Shown: piece after piece, positions 26,671 to 35,831 of the stretch | Layout: each line of letters begins with the position of its first letter | Position numbering within the stretch: the stretch's first letter is position 1 | Assembly: GCF_018854015.1 (NCBI RefSeq) | Contig: NZ_JAAXYO010000154.1 | Location: forward strand, 62,001 to 126,000 | Direction: 5' to 3' | DNA from: Igneacidithiobacillus copahuensis | GTDB lineage: Bacteria > Pseudomonadota > Gammaproteobacteria > Acidithiobacillales > Acidithiobacillaceae | DNA: 64,000 nt | Notes under the pieces: generated by a model | What the model saw: only the letters and a program-made list of their open reading frames with translations | The model's database searches: none | What the model was told of the DNA's origin: nothing | Translations under genes and position numbers: made by a program

Positions 26671-28795
26671 ACTGTCACGAAACCAGGTCTATCGGGATCT
26701 GGACAGTTTTTATTTCGGGAGACGGTTTGCTTTCCTGTATCAGGGTGGCAAGGCCCCGTTCTGGGCCTTTGCGTTCCCTGCTTTTCTGGCTACCTTCCTT
26801 TTGCCGCTTTTGGTACCGCAGGTGTTTTTTCCGCTGTCCGGCTACGCCGACATGATCGACACAATAGCCTTGCTGTTCATCTGGCCGTCTTTTCACCACA
26901 AGGTCATTTATCCCATTGCCAAGCCCAAGGTGGAGGGTGGGATCGACCTGAATGTCAGGCGGCCTGGCATGGGGGGCGGTTATGAGCAGGCAGGCGGCAT
27001 TGCCTGGATGGGCACGATCCGCGAAGGCAAGCAGTACGGGCAACAGGTTTTTCTGACCAACACCATGCTGCGCGCCCACCTGTTTTTTCTGGGTACTACA
27101 GGCGCTGGCAAGACGCAGACCATGCTGGGTTTTCTGTGGTCCTTTCTGGTCATGGGATCGGGCTTCACGCTGATCGACGGCAAAGGCGACATCAAGACGT
27201 GGCACATGATCTGTTCCATGGCATGGCTATCCGGGCGTGAGGACGATCTGTTACTGGTGAATTACACCACCGGCGACACCACCTTGTGGGACAAGCCCAT
27301 CGAGCGCCAGAGCATCACCATCAACCTGTTTGCCGATGGTAGCCTCAACACGGTGTCCGGTCTGGTGAAAAGCCTGTTGGGAGAAGCACCCAAAGGCGAC
27401 AACCGCATCTGGCACGAGCGTACCGTGAGTTTCATCGAAGCCGTGCTGACGCCATTGGTCTATCTGCGGGATTACCACAATTTCCAGTTATCCACCCAGG
27501 TGCTACGCGACTACATCAACCTGCCGGCGGTAAAACTGCTTCGTCACAAGCGTCTCAAGGTCAACGGCAAGGAACGCTATTTCCCCGACATCCCCGACCG
27601 TGCCATCGAACCCATCAAGGCGTACCTCATGAACCTGCCTGGCTACAATGACGCTCCACCGCCGGATTATGCCAATGATTCCCAAAGCGCGGCAGCGGTT
27701 CAGGCGATGCCGCAGGTGCCTGGTTCCGAGGAAGAAAACAAGCAGCACGGTTTCGTGACCATGCAGCTCATCCGGTCCCTCAACGCCATGTCGGATTCCT
27801 TTGGTCACATCTTTTCGACCAAGTACACCGAACTGAATTGGGACGACGTTGCCATCAACAGACGCATTGTCATCACCATTCTGCCGTCACTGGAAAAGCC
27901 GCCTTCCGATATGGAGATTCTGGGCAAGATCATCGTGGCCGGAAACAAGATGATGCTGGCCAGGCTCTTGGGCAACCAGATCAGCAAGGGTACCGACGAA
28001 AAGGTCGATCAGCGCATTACCGATGCCGATCATCCTTACTGCCTGTGCTACGACGAAAAGGCGTCGTACATGGTCGAAGGCGAGGAGGACATTTTGGCGC
28101 AAGGGCGCTCTCTGGGTGTTTCTGTGGTCATCGGCTCTCAGGACATGCCGCGCCTGACCGAAAAATCCAAATCCGGAGCAGCCGCCATCGCTTCCTGCAC
28201 CAGCTTCAAAGGGGCCATGAAGTTGCAGGATGACGAATCCATCCAGTTTGCCATCAAGTCCATGGGCAAGACATGGATGCGCCGGGCGCAATACTACAAG
28301 GTGGACACCAGCGGCCTGATGGCAAGCACTTACATGGACAACAGCGACATTGTCGAAAATACGGATCGGGTGGACCCGGACCAGATCCGCGCACTCAAGT
28401 CCGGCCAGATGTTCGTCAATTACGACGGGCAGTTTTTCAGTCTGGCAACCGCCTATTTTCCGTGGCCAACGCTCCATGAATGGCGCATTTCTCATGGTGC
28501 CTGTGTCCCACTGGACCTCATGTTTGGGGACACCGCGCACCCGACGGGCGCAGCGCCAGAACCTCTGGATACCGTGTTGTCCGAACCTTTCCCCGGCGAT
28601 CCCCCTGCCGTACCTCCTGAAAAAGTCCTGGCTCCAGAACCAATGGAGCGCCCCATAGTCAGCGCCCTGGACCAGAAAACCATCGCGGAAATGACCGCAG
28701 GAATCGCCAAAAAGATTCAGGAAGTTTCCAGCCGGACGCAGAACGAAGAACAGCCCGATGAGCAATACGTCGAGGATACGGAATGGTCCGGGTAA
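26654..28795 (+). CDS. dotL: DotL/IcmO (TrbC-like) type IV coupling ATPase
   Basis: 713 residues. Hydrophobic segments lie near residues 30-75, then a P-loop FLGTTGAGKTQT near residue 147, then LIDGKGDIKTW typical of DotL/TraD proteins. A DE-containing segment (CLCYDEKASYMVEGEEDIL) lies near 463 and an IGSQDMPRL motif near 495. The coupling protein recruits the relaxosome or protein substrates and feeds them to the DotB/DotO-powered channel. The C-terminal 90 residues are Pro/Glu-rich, the part that in Legionella docks adaptors. Strong match in order and length. Confidence 0.9.
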   Translation: MSIRGELSRNQVYRDLDSFYFGRRFAFLYQGGKAPFWAFAFPAFLATFLLPLLVPQVFFPLSGYADMIDTIALLFIWPSFHHKVIYPIAKPKVEGGIDLNVRRPGMGGGYEQAGGIAWMGTIREGKQYGQQVFLTNTMLRAHLFFLGTTGAGKTQTMLGFLWSFLVMGSGFTLIDGKGDIKTWHMICSMAWLSGREDDLLLVNYTTGDTTLWDKPIERQSITINLFADGSLNTVSGLVKSLLGEAPKGDNRIWHERTVSFIEAVLTPLVYLRDYHNFQLSTQVLRDYINLPAVKLLRHKRLKVNGKERYFPDIPDRAIEPIKAYLMNLPGYNDAPPPDYANDSQSAAAVQAMPQVPGSEEENKQHGFVTMQLIRSLNAMSDSFGHIFSTKYTELNWDDVAINRRIVITILPSLEKPPSDMEILGKIIVAGNKMMLARLLGNQISKGTDEKVDQRITDADHPYCLCYDEKASYMVEGEEDILAQGRSLGVSVVIGSQDMPRLTEKSKSGAAAIASCTSFKGAMKLQDDESIQFAIKSMGKTWMRRAQYYKVDTSGLMASTYMDNSDIVENTDRVDPDQIRALKSGQMFVNYDGQFFSLATAYFPWPTLHEWRISHGACVPLDLMFGDTAHPTGAAPEPLDTVLSEPFPGDPPAVPPEKVLAPEPMERPIVSALDQKTIAEMTAGIAKKIQEVSSRTQNEEQPDEQYVEDTEWSG

Positions 28796-28820
28796 TTTTG
28801 GCTCAATTTGGCCCGGACCA
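28784..28820. terminator. Bidirectional hairpin between convergent genes
   Basis: TGGTCCGGG (28784-28792) and CCCGGACCA (28812-28820) form a perfect 9-bp stem that spans the last codons of dotL and of the convergent coiled-coil gene. There is no long T run on either side. Confidence 0.6.
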
Positions 28821-30191
28821 TCCGCCGTTGTTGCTATCTTTTGGCTTCTGAGTGATGTCTTGCAGCCCAAGGCCCTGTCGCGTCGGCAGATTCCTTGCAA
28901 CACCGGCAAATGGCAGGTCATCGTCTGCCTGCCTGACCTGATTTTCCTTCGTGGCAGGAGACGGAGCACTAAAACCTTCGGCAAGCTGTTTTCTTAATTC
29001 CTGATTTTCACGTTGCAATTCTTCTATCTGCTCTCCCGCCAGGCTTCGGATGGCTTCAATCTCATTCTTATGCCTCCGCGTCCGCTTTTTCGATTCGTGC
29101 TCTCTTTCCAATATTTCTTTCCATTTTCGATCCTCCATTTCGGTGATCCTGGCCTTGAGCTGTTCATTGCTTTTTTCCACTTCCTGCATCTTGGCCGCAA
29201 GCGTCCGGTCCCGCGCTTCCACTTCCTGCATCTTGGCGGTGAGTTGCCGATCCCTTAGCAGCAGTTCACGCATCCTTTTCAGCAACCGGTTTTCCAGCAG
29301 GGCCTTCATGTGGCGGGCTTTGTCGGCCAGATTCGTCATGTCCCTGAACTGCATCACCTTGTTCCAGGGGGAAAGCTGCAATTCGCGTTCGATGTACTGG
29401 TCGAAACTGAAAAAGTCCTTGTCCTGCAAGGACGGAGTAAAAACGGGTGGATTGGAGGAAGGTCCGGCAAAGCCACCACCGGAAGTTGTCGGTTGTGTCC
29501 ATGTGGTAGACCCATGTTGGGCAAATCCGGCGCTGAAAGCAGCCGACTGGGTTTCCAGATATTTCCCCATGACCGTCATCGCAAACCGGTCCTGCAAAAG
29601 CTGGTTGGTCCGCAGGAACGCTTCCCTCATGACATCGCGCACAAACTTCCGCCGCTCATCACTGTCGGGAACCGGCAGGCGATTTTCCACGTCATTCCAG
29701 AGTTTGATGCGCTCTTTCAGGTACTCCCCAATGTGATCGTCGCAGCGCAGGATGCGAAATTCGTTTTCCAGAAAATTGCGAATATGCGTGTCATTGGCAA
29801 TGTCATAGACAAAGGGCTTCGCATCCTCGACGACCTTCTGAACCGCTTCCTCGCTGTTGCCACTACGGGCGTTTCCATATACCTTGTTTATTAGGTTCCA
29901 GTCCTTGTCATTCATCTCGCCGGCGGCAGCCGCGCCAGCGTTCCCCAAAAGGATGCGCTCCAGGTCCAGGCGCTGCACCTTGAAAAACTCTTTGTCAGCA
30001 CCGTTGCAGACGTTTTTGAAGCGCCGGTTCAGGTCGTTGAATTCCTCTACCAGTTGGTTGTACTTCTGGCGCAGCGTTTCGTGGGCCGACTGCCATGCGT
30101 CGCGCTGGTAGGCGACCTGGTCAATGACTTGCAGGCTGGCGATGTTCCCCCACTTCTCGGATTGGTACTCGTTGTAGTAGTCGTTACCCAT
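28803..30191 (-). CDS. Large coiled-coil protein, unknown function
   Basis: 462 residues from ATG 30191, preceded by GGAGG; a shared leader element lies about 40 bases further up. The N-terminal 250 residues are helical and charged, and a Gly/Pro/Thr linker follows. The C-terminal third contains a tandem heptad repeat (two copies of a 14-residue unit around TAKMQEVEARDR and AAKMQEVEKSNE), then KRTRRHKNEIEAI and a long coiled coil. No family recognised. Convergent to dotL; possibly a structural or segregation protein. Confidence 0.65.
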   Translation of the reverse strand: MGNDYYNEYQSEKWGNIASLQVIDQVAYQRDAWQSAHETLRQKYNQLVEEFNDLNRRFKNVCNGADKEFFKVQRLDLERILLGNAGAAAAGEMNDKDWNLINKVYGNARSGNSEEAVQKVVEDAKPFVYDIANDTHIRNFLENEFRILRCDDHIGEYLKERIKLWNDVENRLPVPDSDERRKFVRDVMREAFLRTNQLLQDRFAMTVMGKYLETQSAAFSAGFAQHGSTTWTQPTTSGGGFAGPSSNPPVFTPSLQDKDFFSFDQYIERELQLSPWNKVMQFRDMTNLADKARHMKALLENRLLKRMRELLLRDRQLTAKMQEVEARDRTLAAKMQEVEKSNEQLKARITEMEDRKWKEILEREHESKKRTRRHKNEIEAIRSLAGEQIEELQRENQELRKQLAEGFSAPSPATKENQVRQADDDLPFAGVARNLPTRQGLGLQDITQKPKDSNNGGWSGPN

Positions 30192-30230
30192 GGCATCCTC
30201 CATAGCCGTAACAAATCTGCTCTGACGGGA

Positions 30231-30244
30231 TGGTGCCGCAAAAT
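30231..30244 (-). promoter_or_regulatory. Shared leader element
   Basis: On the minus strand ATTTTGCGGCACCATCC lies about 40 bases upstream of the coiled-coil gene start at 30191. Confidence 0.55.
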
Positions 30245-30285
30245 TACGTCGCTGACAATTAGGGGTCGCGCCGGGCATGGGGGGG

Positions 30286-30333
30286 CTTGCGCCCGGCAGG
30301 TCCTGCGGACGGCAGGCCCTGCGGGCGACAGGT
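30286..30333. repeat. 16-bp tandem repeat, three copies, intergenic
   Basis: Three 16-bp units, read on the minus strand as CCTGCCGTCCGCAGGA and variants. This is the same family as 10213-10268 but inverted. It lies in the divergent gap between the coiled-coil gene and the 1275-residue gene. Confidence 0.85.
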
Positions 30334-30387
30334 TTTGTTGTCCAAAGCGGGTCTGACGCGCAGGCAATGCTCCATGCAATGGTCGCC

Positions 30388-30425
30388 CAAAACCTTGCGG
30401 CACCAAGGGGGTAAGGACCATTTTG
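30388..30425 (+). promoter_or_regulatory. Shared leader element
   Basis: CCTTGCGGCACCAAGG followed by AAGGACCATTTTG and CAGGAG before ATG 30442. CAAAA and TTTTG flank the core as a weak stem. Confidence 0.6.
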
Positions 30426-30441
30426 CCCACAGGAGCTTGCC

Positions 30442-33400
30442 ATGTACCAGTCCCCCTTCAATCAGGATCGTTTTTCGTCGGTAGACCTTTCTGGCTTTCC
30501 TTCCCGATCCATCGTGGCCGACGATTCCGCAGCAGGGGTGGCACTGGACCGCGTACGATCTTCCGTGCCCGATCCATCGACGTTCAGCGCAGAGACGCCG
30601 CTTCCCGTCCGGGTGGCCGCGTTGGCACGTTTGATCCTGGAGCATGAGGGCATCCGTGCGTCCATGAAGCTGGACGACGATATGCTGGTACCAGAAGCCC
30701 TGCACCGGGATGATCCGCGACTGATTCAGATCCTGGACCGGGCGCGAGCCATTTGGTCTGCGGACAAAGAGGCGTGGCCGCAAACTCTGGATGCCGCGAT
30801 CCATACGGTGGAAGCGGAAGTGAAGGACATCATGCACATTGCCGACATGGATGGCAATTTCGTCAAGACACGAAATGTCAATGTCCGATCTTTTGAGGAC
30901 CTGAACGAGACCATCAAAAACAGCCATTTCGGTGAGGATGTGAAATTTCTCCTGAATCCCAATGCCATGAGTGCGCCGCAAGGTTCGCAATGGATGTTGC
31001 CCGATCCCGGCACTTTTTACGACATCGGTCCCGGCAAGCGAAAGCCCCCGGCCAATCCTTATCCCATGTCGGAAGGAGATCGTCCATTGGACAGGAACTG
31101 GCGCTTGCTGGATCAGCAAAACCCTCCCGTAATCGGCCCCTTGCAGGGTGCAGCCCTGCCGGGCGCAGCCCCGTCCGTAGCGGCTTCCATTGCTGAAACC
31201 GGACCGTATCGCCTGGTTCCGTTGCGTGCTGATGGGCGGGGAAATCTGGAAGAAACTGCCGATCCCAGGGATGCCGACAGGTTTGGCGTAGCCTTCAGGG
31301 AGAAGCCCGACGAGTTCTGGGCGGACGAGAAACCGTTTCGTGTGTTCGACGATCCGGATACTGCGCGTCGATTCATGAACATTCTGGAAGGTCAGCAGAA
31401 TATGCTGCCCGATCCGGCCAATCTCGCAACCGTGAATCCCGTCATCGAGGGCGTACAGTATCGCAAACGGGCCCATAAGAATGGGGAACGGGAATACTAT
31501 CAGGCGAATGACGCCGACAGCAACGAACCCATGACCATGTCTTTGGTCGATTCCTGGCAGGTTCGACGCTACCTGATGACCGGAGAACTCTCGCCGGAAA
31601 TGGCACAACACTTTGCGCAGCGTCTGGACAGCGGCGCGACACTCACCCGTTTCGCGGAAAGCAACCTGCAGGCATTCGCGGAGCAGGCCGGCGATGATCC
31701 CCATTTCGAGACGTTCCGGAAACTGGAAGGCCAATACTACCGGAATCTGGGTGCCGACCTTCAGGCAGGTCAGCCAATGCGCAACTTCTCCATGGATGAT
31801 ATGCCGGGTTCCCTGAACCGTTATGTCCAGGATCATCGCTTCGACCGCATCCATCACATGGATGTCCTACGCGAAGGTATTAGCGTTCCCGTTACCCAAA
31901 ACAATCTGTCGGCATTCGCCGCCGAGCAGAGCTTGCCGCTGGAAAATTCCCCGCTTCCCGGTACCGTGAAAGCCCATGTGGTCATTCGCCCTCGCGTCTT
32001 GCGCAACGATGTCACGCAGACGGATGCCCGTCCGCAAGGTGTGGAATTCGTACAGGAAGGCGATGTTTTCCGGGGCTACATCGTAACCCAGGAAGCGCAA
32101 TTGACACCGGGGGGAGACACCTTCCTGACGCAGCCACCCATTTCTGCCGGCACCCATGAGCGCGCCATGGAACTGGCGCAGGACATGGCGGAAAAGCCGC
32201 TGACCGTTCAGCATCTGCAAAACGTGGTCGAGCGCGATACCGGCATCGAATCCTTGCAGGAATATCTGAATCTGGATGTCGTTGGGTATCAGCAATGGCT
32301 GGATAGCGCCGCAACAGCGCCTGCAACAACGGTTTCCGCTGGAGATGCCGTCATCACGCAATCCTCATCCATTTCTCCCTTGGCGGTATTGCAACTGGAA
32401 AAGGATGTTGTGGAGATTCGCGGCCTGTCGCGGGGCCTGACAAGCGAAGATCCGGCAGAACAGGGTGATGCCAGAGACGCACTGCGCGCATTGCAGCAAC
32501 GCAATCCCGTCGTTGCGGCATACGTCGAACCGTTGGTTGCAGGCATTCTACTCAATGCCCGAAACCATGACGGCGAGATTTCCGGTCAGGAGACTTTGCG
32601 CAACGATGTTGCGCGGCTGCCGGAAATCGTCCCTGGACTCAGCCCCGCCGAAACCGTGTGCGTCATTCTGGATGGATGGCGAAACGATCTGTCGGACAAG
32701 GTGGTAACGGCCTTGCAGGTCCTACCGGAACGACATGCAGCCAATATTGCTGGAATCCAGACGGCAATGGGACGGAGCACCGACGTTACGCAGTGGCCGG
32801 ACCAGACGGTCTCGATGTTGCCGATGCCGGATTTGGCACCCATCGTCATGCAGCAACCATTGGCGATGGCTACGCAGCAAAGCCTGCAACCCGACGGGAC
32901 CATCCATCAGGCGCAACCCGGACAACCGGAATTCGTGGTGGTCGGTACGGGCTCCGATACGCCCGGCAATGCTGGAACACTGGTCCGCGCCTTTCCCGAT
33001 ACCGTCAGCGCCAATGCCTTCATGACGCATCTGGACAGTCTGGGGCTGGCACGGGCGGCCCTTGCGAACAACCTGCCCTTCGCCATGAACGGCATGGAGT
33101 TCCAACCCGTCCAGTCCGAACAGGGACTGCGGTATCGCGCCAGCGTGATGGGGCAGGAACAGGATCAAAAGATCGACCCGAACGATCTGGCGATCTACCT
33201 GCATCAGGGGATGCTGGCAGGAACCTGGCGCAGCCTCGTGGAATCCGTCGGGCCACGATTGCAGCATCCCCGCGCCAGAGCGGATTACGAGGCCCTTGCC
33301 AACGGTTCCACGGAGGTCCAGCGCATCCCCGACTGGATTCAGCAGGCAAACCTGCCAAAGGCGTGGCCCATCGCAACAGATGCGCCCGAATCCCCTTTGC

Positions 33401-34269
33401 AGGATGTTGCAATGCCTTCACGTGATGCAGGCCAGCCGGATGCAGCAGCTTCCAATCCAGACGGGCAACAGGAATGGAATTCCCGGATACCTGCGGATGT
33501 CAGTCTGGGAGAGGTCAATGATTCCCGCACCAATGATGTCCAGGCATCCGATGCCCATACAGGCCCGGTGGAGCAGCATATCCAGAAAACCCTGAATCCT
33601 GAACCGCCGAAATCCGAAGCTCCAGAAGCGCCTGCAACGGATGGCAAGAGTGGAAAGGCTAAAATAGCAACCGAACAGGGTGATCAGGGCAAGCAACAGC
33701 CTGACAACCAGCAAAACCAGAAAAGCAGCACGAAGAACGATGACGAAAAACCGGATCAGAACCGGAATCAGGGCCAGGGCCAGAATGTGAACATGGGCGG
33801 CGGCGGGTTTTCCCTGTTTGGCCGGCGATCCCCTGCGCCTGTGACCGCTGCGCCTGTGACCGCTGCGTCGCAACAAAGCGCTGCTTCTTCTGGCCGGAAT
33901 GATGATGCGGCCATAGCCCATCTGCAAAAGATGATGTATGACGCGCCGGTCGAGACGTATCACGTCGAAACGCTGCACGAAAAAATCAAAAAGGATGGCT
34001 TGCAGCCCGAGCATGTGGATGAGATCCGCGAGATGTCTGCGCGCATGGACCGGGATGCGAAAAAAGCCAGCACTCCGGCAGAACGGGAGAATCTGCGCAA
34101 GGTCGGGCAGGCGGTGGACAACCTTTCGCGCACCGTGGAACAACAGCCGGATTCTCTGGAAAAAGAAGGCTTTCGCAAGCATCTGCATGATATTGGCAAG
34201 GCCATTGCCGAGGCGATCATGCGGCTGTTCGGTCTGGACAGGAAAACCGGCATGTCCGGTCCTTCGTGA
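30442..34269 (+). CDS. Large multi-segment polyvalent-type protein, unknown function
   Basis: 1275 residues with a CAGGAG ribosome binding site. No catalytic motif was recognised. Segments: an N-terminal helical region, a repeat-encoded Ala/Pro linker near residue 235, and several alpha/beta segments, including beta-rich FVVVGTGSDTPG and YRLVPLRADG that resemble small large-polyvalent-protein-associated domains. There follow a Gln/Asn/Lys-rich disordered tract near 1080-1115 and a GGGGFSLFGRR motif. The protein ends in a helical domain (HLQKMMYDAPVETYHVE to AIAEAIMRLFG). Such GGGGFSLFG-type tails occur in large conjugation-associated proteins. It may be a partner of the 4687-residue protein: both are preceded by the same leader and 16-bp repeats. 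Confidence 0.6.
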   Translation: MYQSPFNQDRFSSVDLSGFPSRSIVADDSAAGVALDRVRSSVPDPSTFSAETPLPVRVAALARLILEHEGIRASMKLDDDMLVPEALHRDDPRLIQILDRARAIWSADKEAWPQTLDAAIHTVEAEVKDIMHIADMDGNFVKTRNVNVRSFEDLNETIKNSHFGEDVKFLLNPNAMSAPQGSQWMLPDPGTFYDIGPGKRKPPANPYPMSEGDRPLDRNWRLLDQQNPPVIGPLQGAALPGAAPSVAASIAETGPYRLVPLRADGRGNLEETADPRDADRFGVAFREKPDEFWADEKPFRVFDDPDTARRFMNILEGQQNMLPDPANLATVNPVIEGVQYRKRAHKNGEREYYQANDADSNEPMTMSLVDSWQVRRYLMTGELSPEMAQHFAQRLDSGATLTRFAESNLQAFAEQAGDDPHFETFRKLEGQYYRNLGADLQAGQPMRNFSMDDMPGSLNRYVQDHRFDRIHHMDVLREGISVPVTQNNLSAFAAEQSLPLENSPLPGTVKAHVVIRPRVLRNDVTQTDARPQGVEFVQEGDVFRGYIVTQEAQLTPGGDTFLTQPPISAGTHERAMELAQDMAEKPLTVQHLQNVVERDTGIESLQEYLNLDVVGYQQWLDSAATAPATTVSAGDAVITQSSSISPLAVLQLEKDVVEIRGLSRGLTSEDPAEQGDARDALRALQQRNPVVAAYVEPLVAGILLNARNHDGEISGQETLRNDVARLPEIVPGLSPAETVCVILDGWRNDLSDKVVTALQVLPERHAANIAGIQTAMGRSTDVTQWPDQTVSMLPMPDLAPIVMQQPLAMATQQSLQPDGTIHQAQPGQPEFVVVGTGSDTPGNAGTLVRAFPDTVSANAFMTHLDSLGLARAALANNLPFAMNGMEFQPVQSEQGLRYRASVMGQEQDQKIDPNDLAIYLHQGMLAGTWRSLVESVGPRLQHPRARADYEALANGSTEVQRIPDWIQQANLPKAWPIATDAPESPLQDVAMPSRDAGQPDAAASNPDGQQEWNSRIPADVSLGEVNDSRTNDVQASDAHTGPVEQHIQKTLNPEPPKSEAPEAPATDGKSGKAKIATEQGDQGKQQPDNQQNQKSSTKNDDEKPDQNRNQGQGQNVNMGGGGFSLFGRRSPAPVTAAPVTAASQQSAASSGRNDDAAIAHLQKMMYDAPVETYHVETLHEKIKKDGLQPEHVDEIREMSARMDRDAKKASTPAERENLRKVGQAVDNLSRTVEQQPDSLEKEGFRKHLHDIGKAIAEAIMRLFGLDRKTGMSGPS
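31139..31183. repeat. 15-bp in-frame repeat in the 1275-residue gene
   Basis: Three units (CCTTGCAGGGTGCAG, CCCTGCCGGGCGCAG and a degenerate third) encode the Ala/Pro-rich linker starting LQGAALPGAAP. Confidence 0.75.
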
Positions 34270-34283
34270 GTGGAGGAATCATC

Positions 34284-34724
34284 ATGCAATGGCCCAAAGA
34301 GTGTGCGCAGTGGTGGAAAAACTGCAATGCCCAGGCGGGAGAGGAATTGCAGGGCGGAATCCTGACCTATCAGGAAATGGAAGCCACGAAAGTGGACGCC
34401 CTCATCGAGACGGTTTTCCAGTTGCTTCCCGCCCAGGAAAATGATTCGCCGTCAGGGCAATGGGGCGCGTCTCTTTCCGCAACGGCGCATGACGTGGCAA
34501 TGGCCCTGCAAAGCGACAGGGATTGGTATCGACTGGTGATACGGCTGCCCATGTCGGTCAGTCTGCCTTTGCTGAGTCGGGTTCCGCTGACCGATTTTTC
34601 AGTGACGCAACAGCTTTCTCCCGATGAGCAGCAAAGCCTGGAATGGCTGGGCAGGATCCATCTCATGCTCAACCTGTATTACCGCAAGCCGCCGACGATG
34701 TCGGTCGCGTCTTTTCGTCCGTAA
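34284..34724 (+). CDS. Hypothetical 146-residue protein
   Basis: Start at ATG 34284 with GGAGG eight bases upstream, 14 bases after the previous stop. The product is soluble, helical and Trp-rich at its N-terminus (MQWPKECAQWWKNC). No family recognised. A leader element for the next gene begins right at its stop. Confidence 0.55.
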   Translation: MQWPKECAQWWKNCNAQAGEELQGGILTYQEMEATKVDALIETVFQLLPAQENDSPSGQWGASLSATAHDVAMALQSDRDWYRLVIRLPMSVSLPLLSRVPLTDFSVTQQLSPDEQQSLEWLGRIHLMLNLYYRKPPTMSVASFRP

Positions 34725-34752
34725 CTTTGCGGCACCAAGGTATCAGGAGACT
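34725..34752 (+). promoter_or_regulatory. Shared leader element
   Basis: CTTTGCGGCACCAAGG then CAGGAGACTTTGGACAGGAG before ATG 34770; GTCC and GGAC flank the core. Confidence 0.6.
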
Positions 34753-34769
34753 TTGGACAGGAGACCGGG

Positions 34770-35207
34770 ATGCGACTGCGCCTCAAGGATTTGCCCGAAA
34801 ACATTCGCCGTCAGGTGCGCGAACAGGCAGGGCCTGCGGAATCGGTGGAATCGCCCTACGCCGCAAGGCTTGGAAGGATGCTGGACGAGGCTTTCCCCGG
34901 TCTGGTGGTGGCTGAACACCATCCTATCCCCGGACGACGGTATCGCGTGGATTTTGCGTTGCCGGACGATGGGATCGCCATCGAGTTCGATGGCTACCGA
35001 AGCCACGGCCTGTCCAAAGAAGGTTTCGTCGAAGGTTTGCGCCGCCAAAACCTGCTGGTCCTGCATGGCTGGCTGGTGTTGCGCTACAGCCTGACCGACG
35101 TGCGCGATGATCCATGCGCCATTGTCGAGCAGGTTTGCCGTCTACTGAAAAAGTCTGCGGCACCAAGGGTTGAAGGGAAACTTCCACAGGAAGGAGTTTT
35201 GCAGTGA
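34770..35207 (+). CDS. DUF559/Vsr-like endonuclease-fold protein
   Basis: 145 residues. The core pattern is YRVDFALPDDGIAIEFDGY, with the D and E-x-D acidic residues, then SHG and a final RQNLLVLHGWLVLRYS strand-helix. It matches the DUF559 / very-short-patch-repair-like nuclease fold. The frame carries another copy of the shared leader core at its 3' end, read as SAAPRVEG, and overlaps the GTG start of the next gene by four bases. The role in the element is unknown; a DNA-processing or anti-phage nuclease is possible. Confidence 0.7.
   Translation: MRLRLKDLPENIRRQVREQAGPAESVESPYAARLGRMLDEAFPGLVVAEHHPIPGRRYRVDFALPDDGIAIEFDGYRSHGLSKEGFVEGLRRQNLLVLHGWLVLRYSLTDVRDDPCAIVEQVCRLLKKSAAPRVEGKLPQEGVLQ
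35154..35182 (+). promoter_or_regulatory. Shared leader element inside the 3' end of the nuclease gene
   Basis: TCTGCGGCACCAAGGG with GAAGGGAAACTT downstream lies 35-50 bases ahead of the GTG at 35204. The signal for the next gene is thus embedded in coding sequence. Confidence 0.5.
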
Positions 35208-35815
35208 AACGAAAGATCCATACAGGAAACGCCATTGGTGTCATCGTCGCGTCGCTCATGATTGCGGTTCCCGCCGTTGCGGTGGCGGGACCTGCCACAT
35301 CCACGACCACGGGCAGCACATCGTGCAGTTGTCCTACATCCTGCGCTGCGCAGAAGCATTTCAACAATATGGCGAAGGTGAATCTGGCATTGGGGCAACC
35401 GCCGAATCCCAGTACCAGCTTTGCCCAGGGATGTCTGGGAAGTCTGGACAAGCTCAACATCAGCAAGCTTTTCAGTGGCGGTGGCCTCCCAAGCATTTCC
35501 AGTGTGCTGAAAAGTCTGGAGAAGAAGATCATCAATGAAGCATGTTCGGCGGTCACATCAACCATGAACAACGAGATCAGTCAGGGTAACAGCATCCTGA
35601 GTTTCTCCCTCAGTCCGGCAACACTGGAGAAGGAAGCCCTCAACGGTGTCACTGGTACGGTACTCAAGGCCGAACAGAAGGGGCTGAACATGGGGACATC
35701 GGCGGTCAATGATTCCACTGGTTCCTATGTCAGCGAAGCGGGAAATATCGAAACCGATGGGAAAGCGACTGTCGGTAGCGCGCTTTCTGGAGATTGGGTC
35801 AACAACCTGTATTGA
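35204..35815 (+). CDS. Secreted Cys-containing protein of the transfer operon
   Basis: 203 residues from GTG 35204 (AGGAG eight bases upstream). A Sec signal peptide (VIVASLMIAVPAVAVAG) is followed by a Ser/Thr stretch with a cysteine cluster (SCSCPTSCAA) and a further two cysteines (QGC, EAC). The rest is Ser/Asn/Gly-rich. No family recognised. Its position before two more transfer genes and dotA suggests a periplasmic or surface component, and its cysteines fit the element's own DsbB. Confidence 0.6.
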   Translation: MKRKIHTGNAIGVIVASLMIAVPAVAVAGPATSTTTGSTSCSCPTSCAAQKHFNNMAKVNLALGQPPNPSTSFAQGCLGSLDKLNISKLFSGGGLPSISSVLKSLEKKIINEACSAVTSTMNNEISQGNSILSFSLSPATLEKEALNGVTGTVLKAEQKGLNMGTSAVNDSTGSYVSEAGNIETDGKATVGSALSGDWVNNLY

Positions 35816-35831
35816 GATCGAGGGAGAAATC

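Noticed and set aside
30259..31857. A 532-codon minus-strand frame
   Set aside because: Antisense to the 1275-residue gene and running through the intergenic 16-bp repeats. No ribosome binding site.
30442..34269. Relaxase candidate
   Set aside because: No HUH (HxH) or relaxase tyrosine motif was seen in this large protein or elsewhere in the window, so I do not call a relaxase or an oriT nick site.
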